DNA of 64,000 nt from Thiotrichaceae bacterium (GCA_028688145.1 JAQTYU010000007.1:62001-126000), one strand, 5' to 3'. Shown: positions 26,923-36,173, counted from the first letter of the stretch. Notes: generated by a model not told the origin, from the letters alone. Translations and numbers: made by a program.

Positions 26923-28788
26923 CTAAGGCGCAGCCCATCGCCGATAACTTTGAGCAGTCACACAAGCATTAAAACCATCGAGCACCCCGCATAAAACCGC
27001 TTGTTGTGCATTCTTTTGAAATTGCGACAAATAATTGGAATGTACGATATAAATATCCTCATCGCTGAGCGTGCCATTTTCCAAAATTCGCCCTAATTGA
27101 TGACAGTAAACCGCTGTTTCTTCGGAGTTAAAACGGGCAGCGCGACCTGTGTTCAAACTCAATTTATGCTTACGCGCCAATTCTGCAAACGGCAAATAGG
27201 GCGCGGCTTCATAACCGCAAGCTGGCGGCATTAATAGCGTAATATGTTGATAATGCACCGCTGCTTGTTCCCACACCGGCGACTTTAGCATATCTTGCTG
27301 CAAGGCTTCATGCCAATGACGTTCTCGAAACGAATTCACCACCTGCGATAAATCCAAACTTTGCAAACTTAAGGCAAAAGCTAAACAGCCAATCACCATG
27401 CTTTCCCGTTGCCGCTTGATGAGTGTGAATAATGCCAATAACAGCGCGGCATAATAAGCAACCCAAAAAAACCGTCCTGAAGATTGAAATGGAGTCAGTA
27501 TTTTTATTAAGAAATTATCCAGCTCAAACAAGGTGACATCGCCCAGCGTGACTTTATTGCTCACCGCCAACAAAGTCAGAGCCAAACATCCCAGCCCTAA
27601 AGGCAATAATTGACGATAAGTGCGCCGTTGTGGAGTGTGTTGTGACAGCTCATAACTTGCCCACAACAGCAAAATCAGTACGCCCAAGCCAAAATAGGCG
27701 AAGCCTTCAAAAATTTGCCCATCGGTCACCGCAGGCAGACGACGAATAAAAATTGACCAATCCGCAGAATTAAAGGGCGCGAGCAAATTCAACGAGTAAT
27801 AGCCCAAAGGGAAGCCGTTCATATTGGCTTGTTTGATGATGAAATAACCCGCCATCCACCACGTCAGCAATAAAGCACTGCCTAAGCCGAATAAATGCAG
27901 CGCGGTTTGTTGCCAGCTCAACAAAGCTTCAATCCAAAACATTCGCAGATAAAATGCTGCCAATAAACCCAACAGCATAATCACTAAATACGGGTGAATC
28001 AGACCCGCCAGCACCAGCAGTAATAACCACGCGCCACCTGCAAGCCGCATCTTTTCGCGTTGCCACGGGGTGAAATATAGCCATAAACCCGCCAAAATCA
28101 GCCAATGCGCACACAGGGCGGCGTGCCAAATTCGATTTAATAAAATTGGGCTGAGCACAAAAAAGCTAATCCCTAAGGCTTGGATTAATAAATTGGGGGT
28201 GACTAAGCGCAATAGTTTTGCGGCAAAAATACCTTGTAATACAAAGCATAAACACAGCCACAAGCCTAAATATTGGAAATCTACGGGCAACCAACTCCGC
28301 AGCAATTTGAAGAAAAACCCGAGCAGTGGAATGGAGTCGGTGTAGCCGATGGAACTTCCCACGGGATAGAAAAAACCATTGATTTTTCCAGGCGGAAATT
28401 GCCAAGCTTCTTGGCGGAAAAACTGCCAGCCCATAAAGCTGAATTCCCAATCGCCGTGCAGTGCCCATTGAATTTGGGTGGGGTCGAGAATTTTGTAGCC
28501 GAGGGTGTAGGTGAAATAAACCAGCCCCAAACTTAAACCGAGCAGGAAAGAATAATGCAGTGATTTTAAAGGGGAAATGGCATTTAATCCCAGCAGGGCG
28601 AGGATAAAAGCACTCAGCAATTTCAGCCCTAATTCTTCTAAATAGAAATAATTGTGAGCCGTATGTGCCGTTTGTAGCGAGGGAAATAGTGTATCAAATA
28701 AAACAAAAAGCAGGATTGTGAAAAAAAACAGACTAAGTTTAGAATAAAGTATAATCTTTGCTTTAAAATCATTTTGTTGTAGGTTCAT
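26923..28788 (-). CDS. Large polytopic membrane protein (DUF6311-like)
   Basis: 621 residues from the ATG at 28788, with about eleven to twelve hydrophobic segments and a soluble C-terminal part of about 140 residues. The loop after the third helix has LHGDWEFSFMGWQFFRQEAW and PVGSSIGYTDSIPLLGFFFK, which resemble the conserved region of DUF6311 proteins and the general layout of GT-C-type enzymes that act on lipid-linked sugars. An acidic residue pair in the first loop, normal for GT-C, is not certain. A TTG seven codons upstream is possible. Context with an ABC glycan exporter and a GT2 suggests a role in surface glycan modification. Confidence 0.7.
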   Translation of the reverse strand: MNLQQNDFKAKIILYSKLSLFFFTILLFVLFDTLFPSLQTAHTAHNYFYLEELGLKLLSAFILALLGLNAISPLKSLHYSFLLGLSLGLVYFTYTLGYKILDPTQIQWALHGDWEFSFMGWQFFRQEAWQFPPGKINGFFYPVGSSIGYTDSIPLLGFFFKLLRSWLPVDFQYLGLWLCLCFVLQGIFAAKLLRLVTPNLLIQALGISFFVLSPILLNRIWHAALCAHWLILAGLWLYFTPWQREKMRLAGGAWLLLLVLAGLIHPYLVIMLLGLLAAFYLRMFWIEALLSWQQTALHLFGLGSALLLTWWMAGYFIIKQANMNGFPLGYYSLNLLAPFNSADWSIFIRRLPAVTDGQIFEGFAYFGLGVLILLLWASYELSQHTPQRRTYRQLLPLGLGCLALTLLAVSNKVTLGDVTLFELDNFLIKILTPFQSSGRFFWVAYYAALLLALFTLIKRQRESMVIGCLAFALSLQSLDLSQVVNSFRERHWHEALQQDMLKSPVWEQAAVHYQHITLLMPPACGYEAAPYLPFAELARKHKLSLNTGRAARFNSEETAVYCHQLGRILENGTLSDEDIYIVHSNYLSQFQKNAQQAVLCGVLDGFNACVTAQSYRRWAAP

Positions 28789-28859
28789 GGAAGGAATACT
28801 CAAAAACAATATTCCCTGAATAATACCATGACTTTATTGACAATAACAATTTGGAATTA

Positions 28860-28902
28860 TCAGGATATTCATTTAAGCCTGATTAGTCTTAGAATATCCT
28901 GA
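28860..28902 (-). terminator. Hairpin between the hydrolase and the large membrane protein
   Basis: Perfect 11-bp arms tcaggatattc (28860-28870) and gaatatcctga (28892-28902) with a 21-base loop, about 25 bases past the stop of the papain-like hydrolase gene. AT-rich, with no obvious T-run, so a weak terminator or a regulatory palindrome. Confidence 0.4.
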
Positions 28903-28925
28903 GTCAGTTATATTTCCAAAAGCAG

Positions 28926-29705
28926 TTACCGCCGATATTTTTCAATCATGGCTAAACCTTCTTCATGCAGACCCATTTTCCGCGCCACATCCACAGTGAC
29001 AGATTGGCTCATCCAGCGAATTTCCCAGCCGCCATTGAGGAAAGTGTCGGCAAGAATTACATTTTTGCCCCGGTGCAAATTGCGATACAAACGCAAAGCT
29101 TCTCGCTGATGCCACCAAGAGAACGAAGCCACTTCAGTACAACTAAAGCCGCGATCATAATGCTGTAACCACTGCTGCCCTTGTTGTAAATCTTTACTGG
29201 CATCCTGTTGTTGTTCGCCTTGATAATATTGCAATTCTTTCTCAATATCGAACTCGAAATAAATATCGTATTGTTCGCCCACAATTTGATTGGCTTTGAC
29301 ACAAGCCCCTTTACGATCCTCTTCAGTGACATTTTTGGGGGCAAGAATAATCACGTAATCCGACAACATCGGATAAAAAGCACTGCGCTTTAATACGCCT
29401 TCGCTGACTGCTTCGACAATCAGGGGATTGGGATCAACGGGATTATTTCGCCAATCCACCGTATGCACCCATGCGTGTTTCATAAAACCTGGGATAGCAA
29501 GATTCGATAAATAGCCTTGGTCACGATGCAAGCCCACATCACCATAACGAATCATCGGTAGGGCTTCAATCAACTCGGCAAAATCCACCAAATGCTCATG
29601 ATTTGCCCAAGTGACCCATGGAAATGCGGACAATTTACGCACATCACCCGTAAAAAACACTAGCTTACGCCAAACATGATCAGTCAAGCGGTAAATAGGC
29701 TGCAT
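28926..29705 (-). CDS. YiiX/YebB-like (permuted papain fold) cysteine hydrolase
   Basis: 259 residues without a signal peptide. The order of motifs fits a circularly permuted NlpC/P60-papain fold: a glycine/aspartate start MIRYGDVGLHRDQG, the His region PGFMKHAWVHTVDW (about 87-100), the acidic strand IVEAVSEGVL, and the Cys region GFSCTEVASFSWW (about 199-211). Such enzymes cleave or transfer peptide or lipid amide and ester bonds. The gene stands between a GT2 and a large membrane protein in a glycan export locus. Substrate unknown; the family call is by motif order only. Confidence 0.6.
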   Translation of the reverse strand: MQPIYRLTDHVWRKLVFFTGDVRKLSAFPWVTWANHEHLVDFAELIEALPMIRYGDVGLHRDQGYLSNLAIPGFMKHAWVHTVDWRNNPVDPNPLIVEAVSEGVLKRSAFYPMLSDYVIILAPKNVTEEDRKGACVKANQIVGEQYDIYFEFDIEKELQYYQGEQQQDASKDLQQGQQWLQHYDRGFSCTEVASFSWWHQREALRLYRNLHRGKNVILADTFLNGGWEIRWMSQSVTVDVARKMGLHEEGLAMIEKYRR

Positions 29706-29823
29706 AATAAGCTCCTTATCAGAAGGATAGGACGATGAGTCCTCATATATGGTGAAACTTACGGGATATGCACTCCCTGTGAAAAGGGGAGCTCACAACA
29801 AATAGTTACACATAAAACGGGTG

Positions 29824-31794
29824 TTATTCAAGCCCACGCGGCGGATATGCCAGCGAAAAATCTTCGTACTGTAAAGTTAAATTGGGATTGTAATACGGAT
29901 CACGCGCCAATTCCTTGCCCCAAGTATCAGCCATATAATTCAATTCATGGCGCAGGCGCAAATATTTACGCGGCGTATTATCTGAACCTCGGCTAATCGA
30001 TTCAAAATGATAGAGTTGCGCGTGCGGAGTCCACACAATCCGATAGCCGTGTTGGCGAATTTTCAAACATAAATCGACATCATTAAACGCGACTTTCAAA
30101 TCTTTGGCATTTAAGCCGCCCACTTCATCAAAAACTGTACGTCGCATTAACAAACACGCGCCTGTCACTGCTGTATAATTTTGAGTTAAGTGCGCTCGCC
30201 AATGATCGCCCGCAAAAGCTTTGGGCAAATGTTTAAACCCATGTCCTGCCATGCCCCCCAAGCCAACAATCACCCCCGCATGTTGCAAAGTTTCATTGGG
30301 ATATAATAACTTAGCTCCCACTGCCCCGATTTCAGGGCGCAGCGCGTGGCTGACCATTTCCGATAACCATGCTTCATGAATCACCGCCAAATCATTATTG
30401 ATTAAACCAATGATTTTGCCGCGACTTTGGGCAACTCCTAAATTATTCAGTTCAGAATAATTAAACGGTGCATCGTGCCGAATCACCCGCACCCGCGCAT
30501 CTTGCTGCACTAAGTTTGCAAAATAAGCTAAAGTTGCCGTTTCAATACTGCCATTATCCATAATAATCAATTCGATATTCGGATAATCTGTTTTATGTAG
30601 CAGCCCTTCTACCGTTTGTTCAAGTAAACTTAATTTATCACGGGTTGGAATAATTAAACTCACCAGTGGTAATTCTTCAGGCAAAGCATAATGAATGCGC
30701 GTATGTCCGCCCACTATCGTGCTAATTTGCACAGTTTGCTGTTGTCGCTGAAAATGAGCGGTCAATGCAGCACACGCGGTTTGAGGATTTAAAATCAGGG
30801 TTTGGGTTTGGTCAGCTTTGCGATGATGATATAAAACTTCGCTTAAATGCAGGGGTACTGTCGCTTTTAAATTTTCTACACAGCGCAAACTTAAGTCATA
30901 TTCCTCATTTTCGGGATAATCCTGAAAACCACCCAATTTATCTATCAATTCTCGCGAGTACGCAGTGAAAAATCGTAAATAATTTTGGGCGTGAAATAAA
31001 TCGGGATTCCAATCCGATTTAAAATAAGGATCGTAGCGTGTGCCTGTTGCGTCTAAATAATCGTGGTCACTGTAAATAAGCTGAATATTTTCATTAGCTT
31101 GAATCGCTTTTGCCAGCGCGTAAAACGCTTGTGGCGCAAATTGATCCGCCGCTTCAAAACAGATAATCCAATCGCCTGTGGTTTGTTGCAAACCTAAATT
31201 GAGTTGTTCCGCACGGTTGACGCTGTCCGTTGCAATTTTACGAATCTGTGGCGTTTCCCCAATTTTTAGCGCAGTATTGCCAATTAATAAAATTTCCCAT
31301 TCGGGATAAATTTGACGGCTGACGCTATCAATCGCTTGCTGTAAATAAATCTCATTGATTTCTAAGGGTAATGGCAATAAAACGGAGATTTTTGGATGCT
31401 GTTTCCAGCCTGCGATGGCTTGCTGCATTCGTGCCACGGCGGCATCAGAAATTATAAAATACTGTTGCAACCAAGCTTGATATTCCTGCATATCGTGGGA
31501 CGGAAAATACACAGTTTCAGACAGATTTTTGAAGTAATAGTCTTTCCAACGCGCCACATTCAAATTGAGGCGTTCAATATGATCCCGTGCCGTGGGACTG
31601 GGCGGGCGACGTAGCAATTTTAAAATAATCTTGGCGACAAAATCCCCAATATTCCACGTCACCGACTGATAAACGTCGTTAATATCACGCTGTAAACTTT
31701 GCGTCCATTGCAGCAATTGATTGATTTCTTGCTGTTGGCTACGCAATTGATGGCGCAACTTTTCGTTTTCCGCTTGTAATTCTCGTTCAGACAC
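29824..31794 (-). CDS. Two-domain family 2 glycosyltransferase with N-terminal coiled coil
   Basis: 656 residues from a GTG at 31794. Residues 1-45 form a coiled coil (ELQAENEKLRHQLRSQQQEI). A first GT2 domain begins at about 135 (ISVLLPLPLEINEIYLQQAI) with YSDHDYLD as its DxD region; a second begins at about 376 (VSLIIPTRDKLSLLEQTV) and has IMDNGS, INNDLAVI and DVDLCLKIRQHGYRIVWTP. This layout is typical of rhamnan or O-antigen glycan polymerising enzymes next to Wzm/Wzt exporters. It follows the ABC ATPase gene by 13 bases. Confidence 0.88.
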   Translation of the reverse strand: MSERELQAENEKLRHQLRSQQQEINQLLQWTQSLQRDINDVYQSVTWNIGDFVAKIILKLLRRPPSPTARDHIERLNLNVARWKDYYFKNLSETVYFPSHDMQEYQAWLQQYFIISDAAVARMQQAIAGWKQHPKISVLLPLPLEINEIYLQQAIDSVSRQIYPEWEILLIGNTALKIGETPQIRKIATDSVNRAEQLNLGLQQTTGDWIICFEAADQFAPQAFYALAKAIQANENIQLIYSDHDYLDATGTRYDPYFKSDWNPDLFHAQNYLRFFTAYSRELIDKLGGFQDYPENEEYDLSLRCVENLKATVPLHLSEVLYHHRKADQTQTLILNPQTACAALTAHFQRQQQTVQISTIVGGHTRIHYALPEELPLVSLIIPTRDKLSLLEQTVEGLLHKTDYPNIELIIMDNGSIETATLAYFANLVQQDARVRVIRHDAPFNYSELNNLGVAQSRGKIIGLINNDLAVIHEAWLSEMVSHALRPEIGAVGAKLLYPNETLQHAGVIVGLGGMAGHGFKHLPKAFAGDHWRAHLTQNYTAVTGACLLMRRTVFDEVGGLNAKDLKVAFNDVDLCLKIRQHGYRIVWTPHAQLYHFESISRGSDNTPRKYLRLRHELNYMADTWGKELARDPYYNPNLTLQYEDFSLAYPPRGLE

Positions 31795-31807
31795 GGGAAG
31801 TTCTCAG

Positions 31808-32509
31808 TTAGCCGACATGCAGGAAATGGTGATAATCGTTGAGCACGGCAGTGGTGTCGCCCTCGGCGCGGGTCACGCCCTCTTCAATCCAGACCACGCG
31901 GTCGCATAATTGCTGCACTAATACCGCGTTGTGCGACACGAACACGATGGTTTTATTGGATTTAATGCGTTCTCGCATCGCTTTCATCGATTTCTGGCTG
32001 AATTCTTCGTCGCCCACGCCTAAAATTTCATCGATTAATAAAATATCAGGTTCAGCTTGCAAGGCGATAGAAAAACCCAGCCGCGCCACCATGCCCGAGG
32101 AATAAGTTGCTATCGGGCGTTCAATAAATTCGCCAAGTTCGGAAAATTCAATAATCGCATCCATCTTTTCATAAATTTCATGACGACGTAGCCCCATCAA
32201 CATGCCGCTTAACAGGATGTTTTCCCGCCCCGTTAAATAGCCCGTGAATCCCAATTGCATCGACAGCAGCGAAACATGGTAGCCGTGATTGGTAAATTGT
32301 CCGCGATTGGGTTTGATGATGCCCGCCATTAAACGTAACAGCGTACTTTTGCCCACGCCGTTACGCCCAATTACGCCTAAAGTTTCGCCGTGGTAAAGTT
32401 TAAACGACACATCTTTCAATGCCCAAAACGCTTCCCCAAACACGCCCCGTTTGCGGCGATAACACACCCCGACATTTTCTAATTCTAATAAAGGTTGGTT
32501 ATCAATCAT
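31808..32509 (-). CDS. Polysaccharide ABC exporter ATP-binding subunit (Wzt/TagH-type)
   Basis: 233 residues. Walker A GRNGVGKSTLLR, signature ATYSSGMVARLGFSIALQ, Walker B DILLIDEILGVGDEEF, H-loop FVSHN. The YSSGM signature and the absence of a C-terminal carbohydrate-binding domain place it with KpsT/TagH-type exporters of capsule, O-antigen or teichoic acid. Start overlaps the permease stop by four bases (ATGA). Confidence 0.92.
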   Translation of the reverse strand: MIDNQPLLELENVGVCYRRKRGVFGEAFWALKDVSFKLYHGETLGVIGRNGVGKSTLLRLMAGIIKPNRGQFTNHGYHVSLLSMQLGFTGYLTGRENILLSGMLMGLRRHEIYEKMDAIIEFSELGEFIERPIATYSSGMVARLGFSIALQAEPDILLIDEILGVGDEEFSQKSMKAMRERIKSNKTIVFVSHNAVLVQQLCDRVVWIEEGVTRAEGDTTAVLNDYHHFLHVG

Positions 32510-33882
32510 GGCATCACCTTGGGATAAATATGTTCAAAACGCTTAATTAAATACGCGCCGAAGATAATCCCCAGCACGGAAATTGCCATAATCACCAGCA
32601 GTGAAGACCAGTCGGGCATTTTCGCGTACATCAACACGTTACGATAATCTTCAATCAGGTTGGTCATGGGATTCAAATAGTAATAACCGAGATATTCTTC
32701 AGGTACGATGGTGGCGGCAACGAAAATGCCCGAGACAAAAAACACCGCTTGCAGCACATTTTCCACCACAAAACGCAAATCGGGTAAAAACGGCACGACG
32801 GCGGCAAGAATAAAAGTCAAACTGGTGGTGAATAGCAGTTGTACAAAAAATAGAATCGGCAAGGCTAAATAATGAATCGTCACCGAATAACCATACAGCC
32901 ATAAAAATATGACTAATAAGCTGAAAATAAAAATAAATTTTACGGTATCGGTCAAAATTAAAATAATGGGGAAAATCACTTTAGGTAAATAAATTTGGGT
33001 GATTAAACCGTGCGCTCCCAGAATCGATTCTGAACCGTGTGAAAGACAAGATTTAAACCATTGCCAAATGGTTAAACCAACTAATAAAAACGGCACAAAA
33101 TCATCAGTTTTATGTCCCAACATCAAGCCAAACATCACATAAAACACGGACATATACATGATTGGCTCAAAAATCCACCACAAAAATCCTAAATAAGTTC
33201 TTTCAGTTTCAGCGCGTAAATCCGCATAGGTTTTATACAGAATTAATTCGCCAAACCGCGCCAGATTGTTGACGGTTAAGCCTGTGGGCGATTCGATAAA
33301 AAACACTAACATTGCACACAGCGCAGTGACAAAATATAAAAGATTTTTGGCGAAGTTATTATGTTTTGGCAGATTTTCAAAAATCTTGCTTAAATCGATT
33401 TGACTGCTTAAAAATGCGTCATTACCCGTCGCTTGCACCAATAAATGAGAACCTTCTGGGGTCATACTGGCAATGTCGTGTTCAGGCTTGAAATCGCGCA
33501 GAATGGCGGCGGCATCCCATTCATGCAAGGTGTGGCGATACAAACGCCCTTGCGATTCAATCCGAATGGATTTTAATAGAATTTTGGCGGGCTGCATTCC
33601 CAAATCAATGCGTAATTTTTTGGGAATTCCGATAGTGGGTAATTTAAACACAAGCTTGGTGAAACTTTGCGTGGTTTCCAAACGGCGGGTTTTCGATTGG
33701 GTTTCGTCGATGCCTTTGCCAAAGTCATAATAAATTTGGTAATTGTCAGGCTGCGGGGCTTGGAGTTCCACCGTGAGAATATTGGGGAGAATTTTAAAAT
33801 CCCCGATTTGTAAAATGGCAATGCCCAGTGCAAAAACCAGCAGGGCTAACGAAATTCGTCGAAATAGAAATTTATTATTCAT
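32506..33882 (-). CDS. Polysaccharide ABC exporter permease with extra N-terminal domain
   Basis: 458 residues, almost 200 longer than ordinary Wzm/KpsM permeases. The C-terminal 230 residues are a standard ABC-2 polysaccharide export permease (AETERTYLGFLWWIFEPIMY, LTIWQWFKSCLSHG, YLNPMTNLIEDYRNVLMY). The N-terminal part has its own membrane helix (10-30), an extracytoplasmic beta-rich domain (about 31-185, DNYQIYYDFGKG, FKLPTIGIPKKLRIDLG) and a second helix (about 187-205). This looks like a carbohydrate-recognition or assembly module fused to the channel. First gene of the export operon. Confidence 0.88.
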   Translation of the reverse strand: MNNKFLFRRISLALLVFALGIAILQIGDFKILPNILTVELQAPQPDNYQIYYDFGKGIDETQSKTRRLETTQSFTKLVFKLPTIGIPKKLRIDLGMQPAKILLKSIRIESQGRLYRHTLHEWDAAAILRDFKPEHDIASMTPEGSHLLVQATGNDAFLSSQIDLSKIFENLPKHNNFAKNLLYFVTALCAMLVFFIESPTGLTVNNLARFGELILYKTYADLRAETERTYLGFLWWIFEPIMYMSVFYVMFGLMLGHKTDDFVPFLLVGLTIWQWFKSCLSHGSESILGAHGLITQIYLPKVIFPIILILTDTVKFIFIFSLLVIFLWLYGYSVTIHYLALPILFFVQLLFTTSLTFILAAVVPFLPDLRFVVENVLQAVFFVSGIFVAATIVPEEYLGYYYLNPMTNLIEDYRNVLMYAKMPDWSSLLVIMAISVLGIIFGAYLIKRFEHIYPKVMP

Positions 33883-33923
33883 TATTTAGTGTGTTATTAG
33901 GTTCTTAGGTTTTTGATTTAAAA

Positions 33924-33992
33924 CTGCGCCCCTAACCCCCTAAAGGGGGCTAAACATCAAAATTAAGTCCCCTTTTAGGGGATTTAGGGGCG
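33924..33992. repeat. C/G-rich palindromic repeat, family 1
   Basis: ctgcgcccctaacccccta at the left and ggggatttaggggcg at the right, inner pair agggggct/agtcccc. Lies upstream of the glycan export operon and downstream of the nuclease-like gene. Confidence 0.8.
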
Positions 33993-34039
33993 AAGATGAT
34001 TACTGAAAAGTGTGGTTAAGTTTATTTTTAATCAGTACG

Positions 34040-34570
34040 CTACCCATGCTGATCATCGCATAATGTCCGAAGTGGTTTAATTTCCCAATCACAAATATTA
34101 ACAAGAGGGCAGTTTCTCACCTCAGCAATTTTTCTGAGGTGTTCTAATTTAATTGGATAACCAAGGGTTTGATAGCCTTTATTAGGCACTGTTTTCTCAT
34201 GTAAATTAGGCTTAATACGTTCAAACAGTCCGCGTAGTGCTTCCAATGGAATAATCAACAATTCCTGTTCAGGTAACAGATACAACAAGTAATCTGCTGT
34301 AGAAGTAAGTCCCCATCCTAAAATATCTTTTTGATTTGCGGTGCGTACTGACACTGTTTCAAAAAAAAGGTTATGGGTTCTCTTAGCCACCGCATCGGTC
34401 TTAACTTCAAGCTTGACTCCACTGGGCATCACCAAAAAATCAACGCCTGCTTTTTGATAAGTAGGTTCACAGCTTACGTCTCGAATATCATAACGAGTTT
34501 TCAGCCAATCAAGAATGACCAGTTCACCCTGTTTGCCGACCTGATTTTGTGTTCCAAAATTGAAGCTCAT
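34040..34570 (-). CDS. PD-(D/E)XK-like protein of unknown role
   Basis: 176 residues. The N-terminal half has the order expected of the restriction-nuclease fold: a helix with Glu in GKQGELVILDWLKTRY (about 12-27), Asp in AGVDFLVM (about 44), and the ExK motif in VKLEVKTDA (about 54-62). The C-terminal part is rich in basic and hydrophobic residues. No methyltransferase or other restriction partner is adjacent, so it may be a repair or housekeeping nuclease or an inactive relative. Family not named. Confidence 0.6.
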   Translation of the reverse strand: MSFNFGTQNQVGKQGELVILDWLKTRYDIRDVSCEPTYQKAGVDFLVMPSGVKLEVKTDAVAKRTHNLFFETVSVRTANQKDILGWGLTSTADYLLYLLPEQELLIIPLEALRGLFERIKPNLHEKTVPNKGYQTLGYPIKLEHLRKIAEVRNCPLVNICDWEIKPLRTLCDDQHG

Positions 34571-34604
34571 TGCACTCTCCTAAACAGGAACTGACTATCT
34601 GAAA

Positions 34605-35771
34605 TTACAAGCTGATTTTCTGCCCACAACAGAAATGCTGAATCATCGTGGTCAGCAGTTCTAAAGTAGGATTAATGCGGTCAAGGGCGATATATTCATC
34701 AGGTTGATGCGCCTGGGCAATGTCGCCAGGACCTAGCACAATCGTTTGCATTCCCAACGCATTTAAAAACGGAGCTTCGGTGCAAAATGCCACCGCTTCC
34801 GCGCTGTGTTGGGTCAACTTTTCAGCAACCCGCACAATTTCAGAAGTGGCGGGCGTTTCCACAGGCGGCACGCCATTAAACAGAGAAAACACTTCCACAT
34901 TTAAGCCTGTGTCTGTCAGCGTTTTTTGCACCCGTTGCTTTAATTCTGCATGTAAATCGCCAATTTTCATGCTGGGCAAAGGACGAATATCCAAATGTAA
35001 TTCACATTCGCCACAAATTCGATTCGGATTGTCGCCGCCGTGAATATGCCCTAAATTCAAGGTTGGAAACGGCACGGCAAATACGGGATTATGATTTTTC
35101 GCTTGTAATTCTGCCCGCCATTCTAACAGCGCGCCGACAACTTTGTGCATTCCTTCCAACGCGCTATTGCCTAAAGACGGATCGCTAGAATGTCCTGATA
35201 AACCGCGAATTCGCACCGCTTCCATAATAATGCCTTTGTGCATATTCACGGGGCGTAAACCTGTGGGTTCGCCAATGATGGCATAACGTGCTTTAGGTTT
35301 GCCTGCGGCTGCTAAGGCACGCGCGCCGCTCATACTGCATTCTTCATCGGCGGTGGCGAGTAAAATCAAAGGTTCTTGAAATTGTTCTGCACGAAATTGG
35401 GCGGCGGCAGTCAGAGCGAAGGCAAAGAAAGCTTTCATGTCGGACGTGCCCAAACCGTATAAACGATGGTCGGCTTCAGTTAATGTGAAAGGGTCGTGTT
35501 GCCAACGTCCTGCGTCATAGGGCACGGTGTCGGTGTGACCTGCGAACACTAAGCCGCCTGAACCTGTGCCCAAGGTTGCAATTAAATTATATTTTCCCAC
35601 CGTGTCGGGCACGGGCATGATTTCACAACGAAATCCGAGGGTTTCACACCATTGGGCGAGGCGTTCAATCACCGCTAAATTGCTCTGATCCCATTGCGGA
35701 TTGACGCAACTGATTGAAGGGAGTGCAATCAGTTCATGGATTAAAGTAAACAAACTTGGCAGGCTTGACAT
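34605..35771 (-). CDS. argE: Acetylornithine deacetylase
   Basis: Removes acetyl from N-acetylornithine in arginine synthesis; dinuclear zinc enzyme of the M20 family. 388 residues from the ATG at 35771. Metal and catalytic motifs: FAGHTDTVPYD, GTSDMKAFFA, ADEECSMSGA, IGEPTGLRPV and AQAHQPDEYI. The open frame runs 24 codons further upstream, but those codons lie in a repeat and are not part of the family; the ATG at 35771 has an agagag ribosome binding site. Confidence 0.93.
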   Translation of the reverse strand: MSSLPSLFTLIHELIALPSISCVNPQWDQSNLAVIERLAQWCETLGFRCEIMPVPDTVGKYNLIATLGTGSGGLVFAGHTDTVPYDAGRWQHDPFTLTEADHRLYGLGTSDMKAFFAFALTAAAQFRAEQFQEPLILLATADEECSMSGARALAAAGKPKARYAIIGEPTGLRPVNMHKGIIMEAVRIRGLSGHSSDPSLGNSALEGMHKVVGALLEWRAELQAKNHNPVFAVPFPTLNLGHIHGGDNPNRICGECELHLDIRPLPSMKIGDLHAELKQRVQKTLTDTGLNVEVFSLFNGVPPVETPATSEIVRVAEKLTQHSAEAVAFCTEAPFLNALGMQTIVLGPGDIAQAHQPDEYIALDRINPTLELLTTMIQHFCCGQKISL

Positions 35772-35832
35772 GAGACGTTCTCTCTTTAATAACTGAATTT
35801 TTAGGGTTTTACCCTCGTTCCCATGCTCTCGC

Positions 35833-36031
35833 ATCACTGCCATTAAGTTAAGCTTTAACTTGTTGTATTCTCAAGTTTCTCGCTTTTCACTCCCTTTGAA
35901 AAAGGGGGTAGGGGGATTTAAAAATCTTAACAGTTGCCACGATCTTAAATCCCCCTCAATCCCCCTTTTTCAAAGAGGGAGGCTAAACACTGTATCTAGC
36001 CTTGTTTTACGCTTAACTTAATGGCTGTGAT
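35833..36031. mobile_element. 199-bp MITE with 21-22 bp terminal inverted repeats
   Basis: Ends are atcactgccattaagttaagc (35833-35853) and its near-perfect inverse gcttaacttaatggctgtgat (36011-36031), one mismatch. Flanks are gctctcgc (35825-35832) and gctcgcgc (36032-36039), an 8-bp target duplication with one difference. It encodes no protein and carries a family 2 repeat in its centre. It sits inside a REP-like hairpin between argE and the ABC permease gene. Confidence 0.75.
35890..35981. repeat. Inverted repeat, family 2, inside the MITE
   Basis: Close copy of the element at 7482-7573, with ctccctttgaaaaaggggg at the left, cgatcttaaatccccctcaat in the middle and the inverse at the right. 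Confidence 0.8.
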
Positions 36032-36173
36032 GCTCGCGCGTGGGAATGCGTATTGCGTCGCCCCAGCGGCGCGTTTGGGGCAGAATGTGAGTCGTTGATA
36101 ATAATACCTAATTAAACGAGTTGCGGTGTTGTTTTATGAGACGTGATAATCAATCAAAAGCTTTAAAAATCAA

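Larger units (their letters stand above)
35815..36080. repeat. REP-like hairpin (family 3) split by a mobile element
   Basis: The left part ends cgttcccatgctctcgc at 35832; the right part resumes with gctcgcgcgtgggaatgcg at 36032 and continues to gcgtcgccccagcggcgcg. Joined, they reproduce the uninterrupted unit at 15582-15640. The interruption is the element at 35833-36031. Confidence 0.75.

Noticed and set aside
35772..35843. N-terminal extension of ArgE by 24 residues
   Set aside because: These codons lie in repeat sequence, do not belong to the family, and the ATG at 35771 has its own ribosome binding site.
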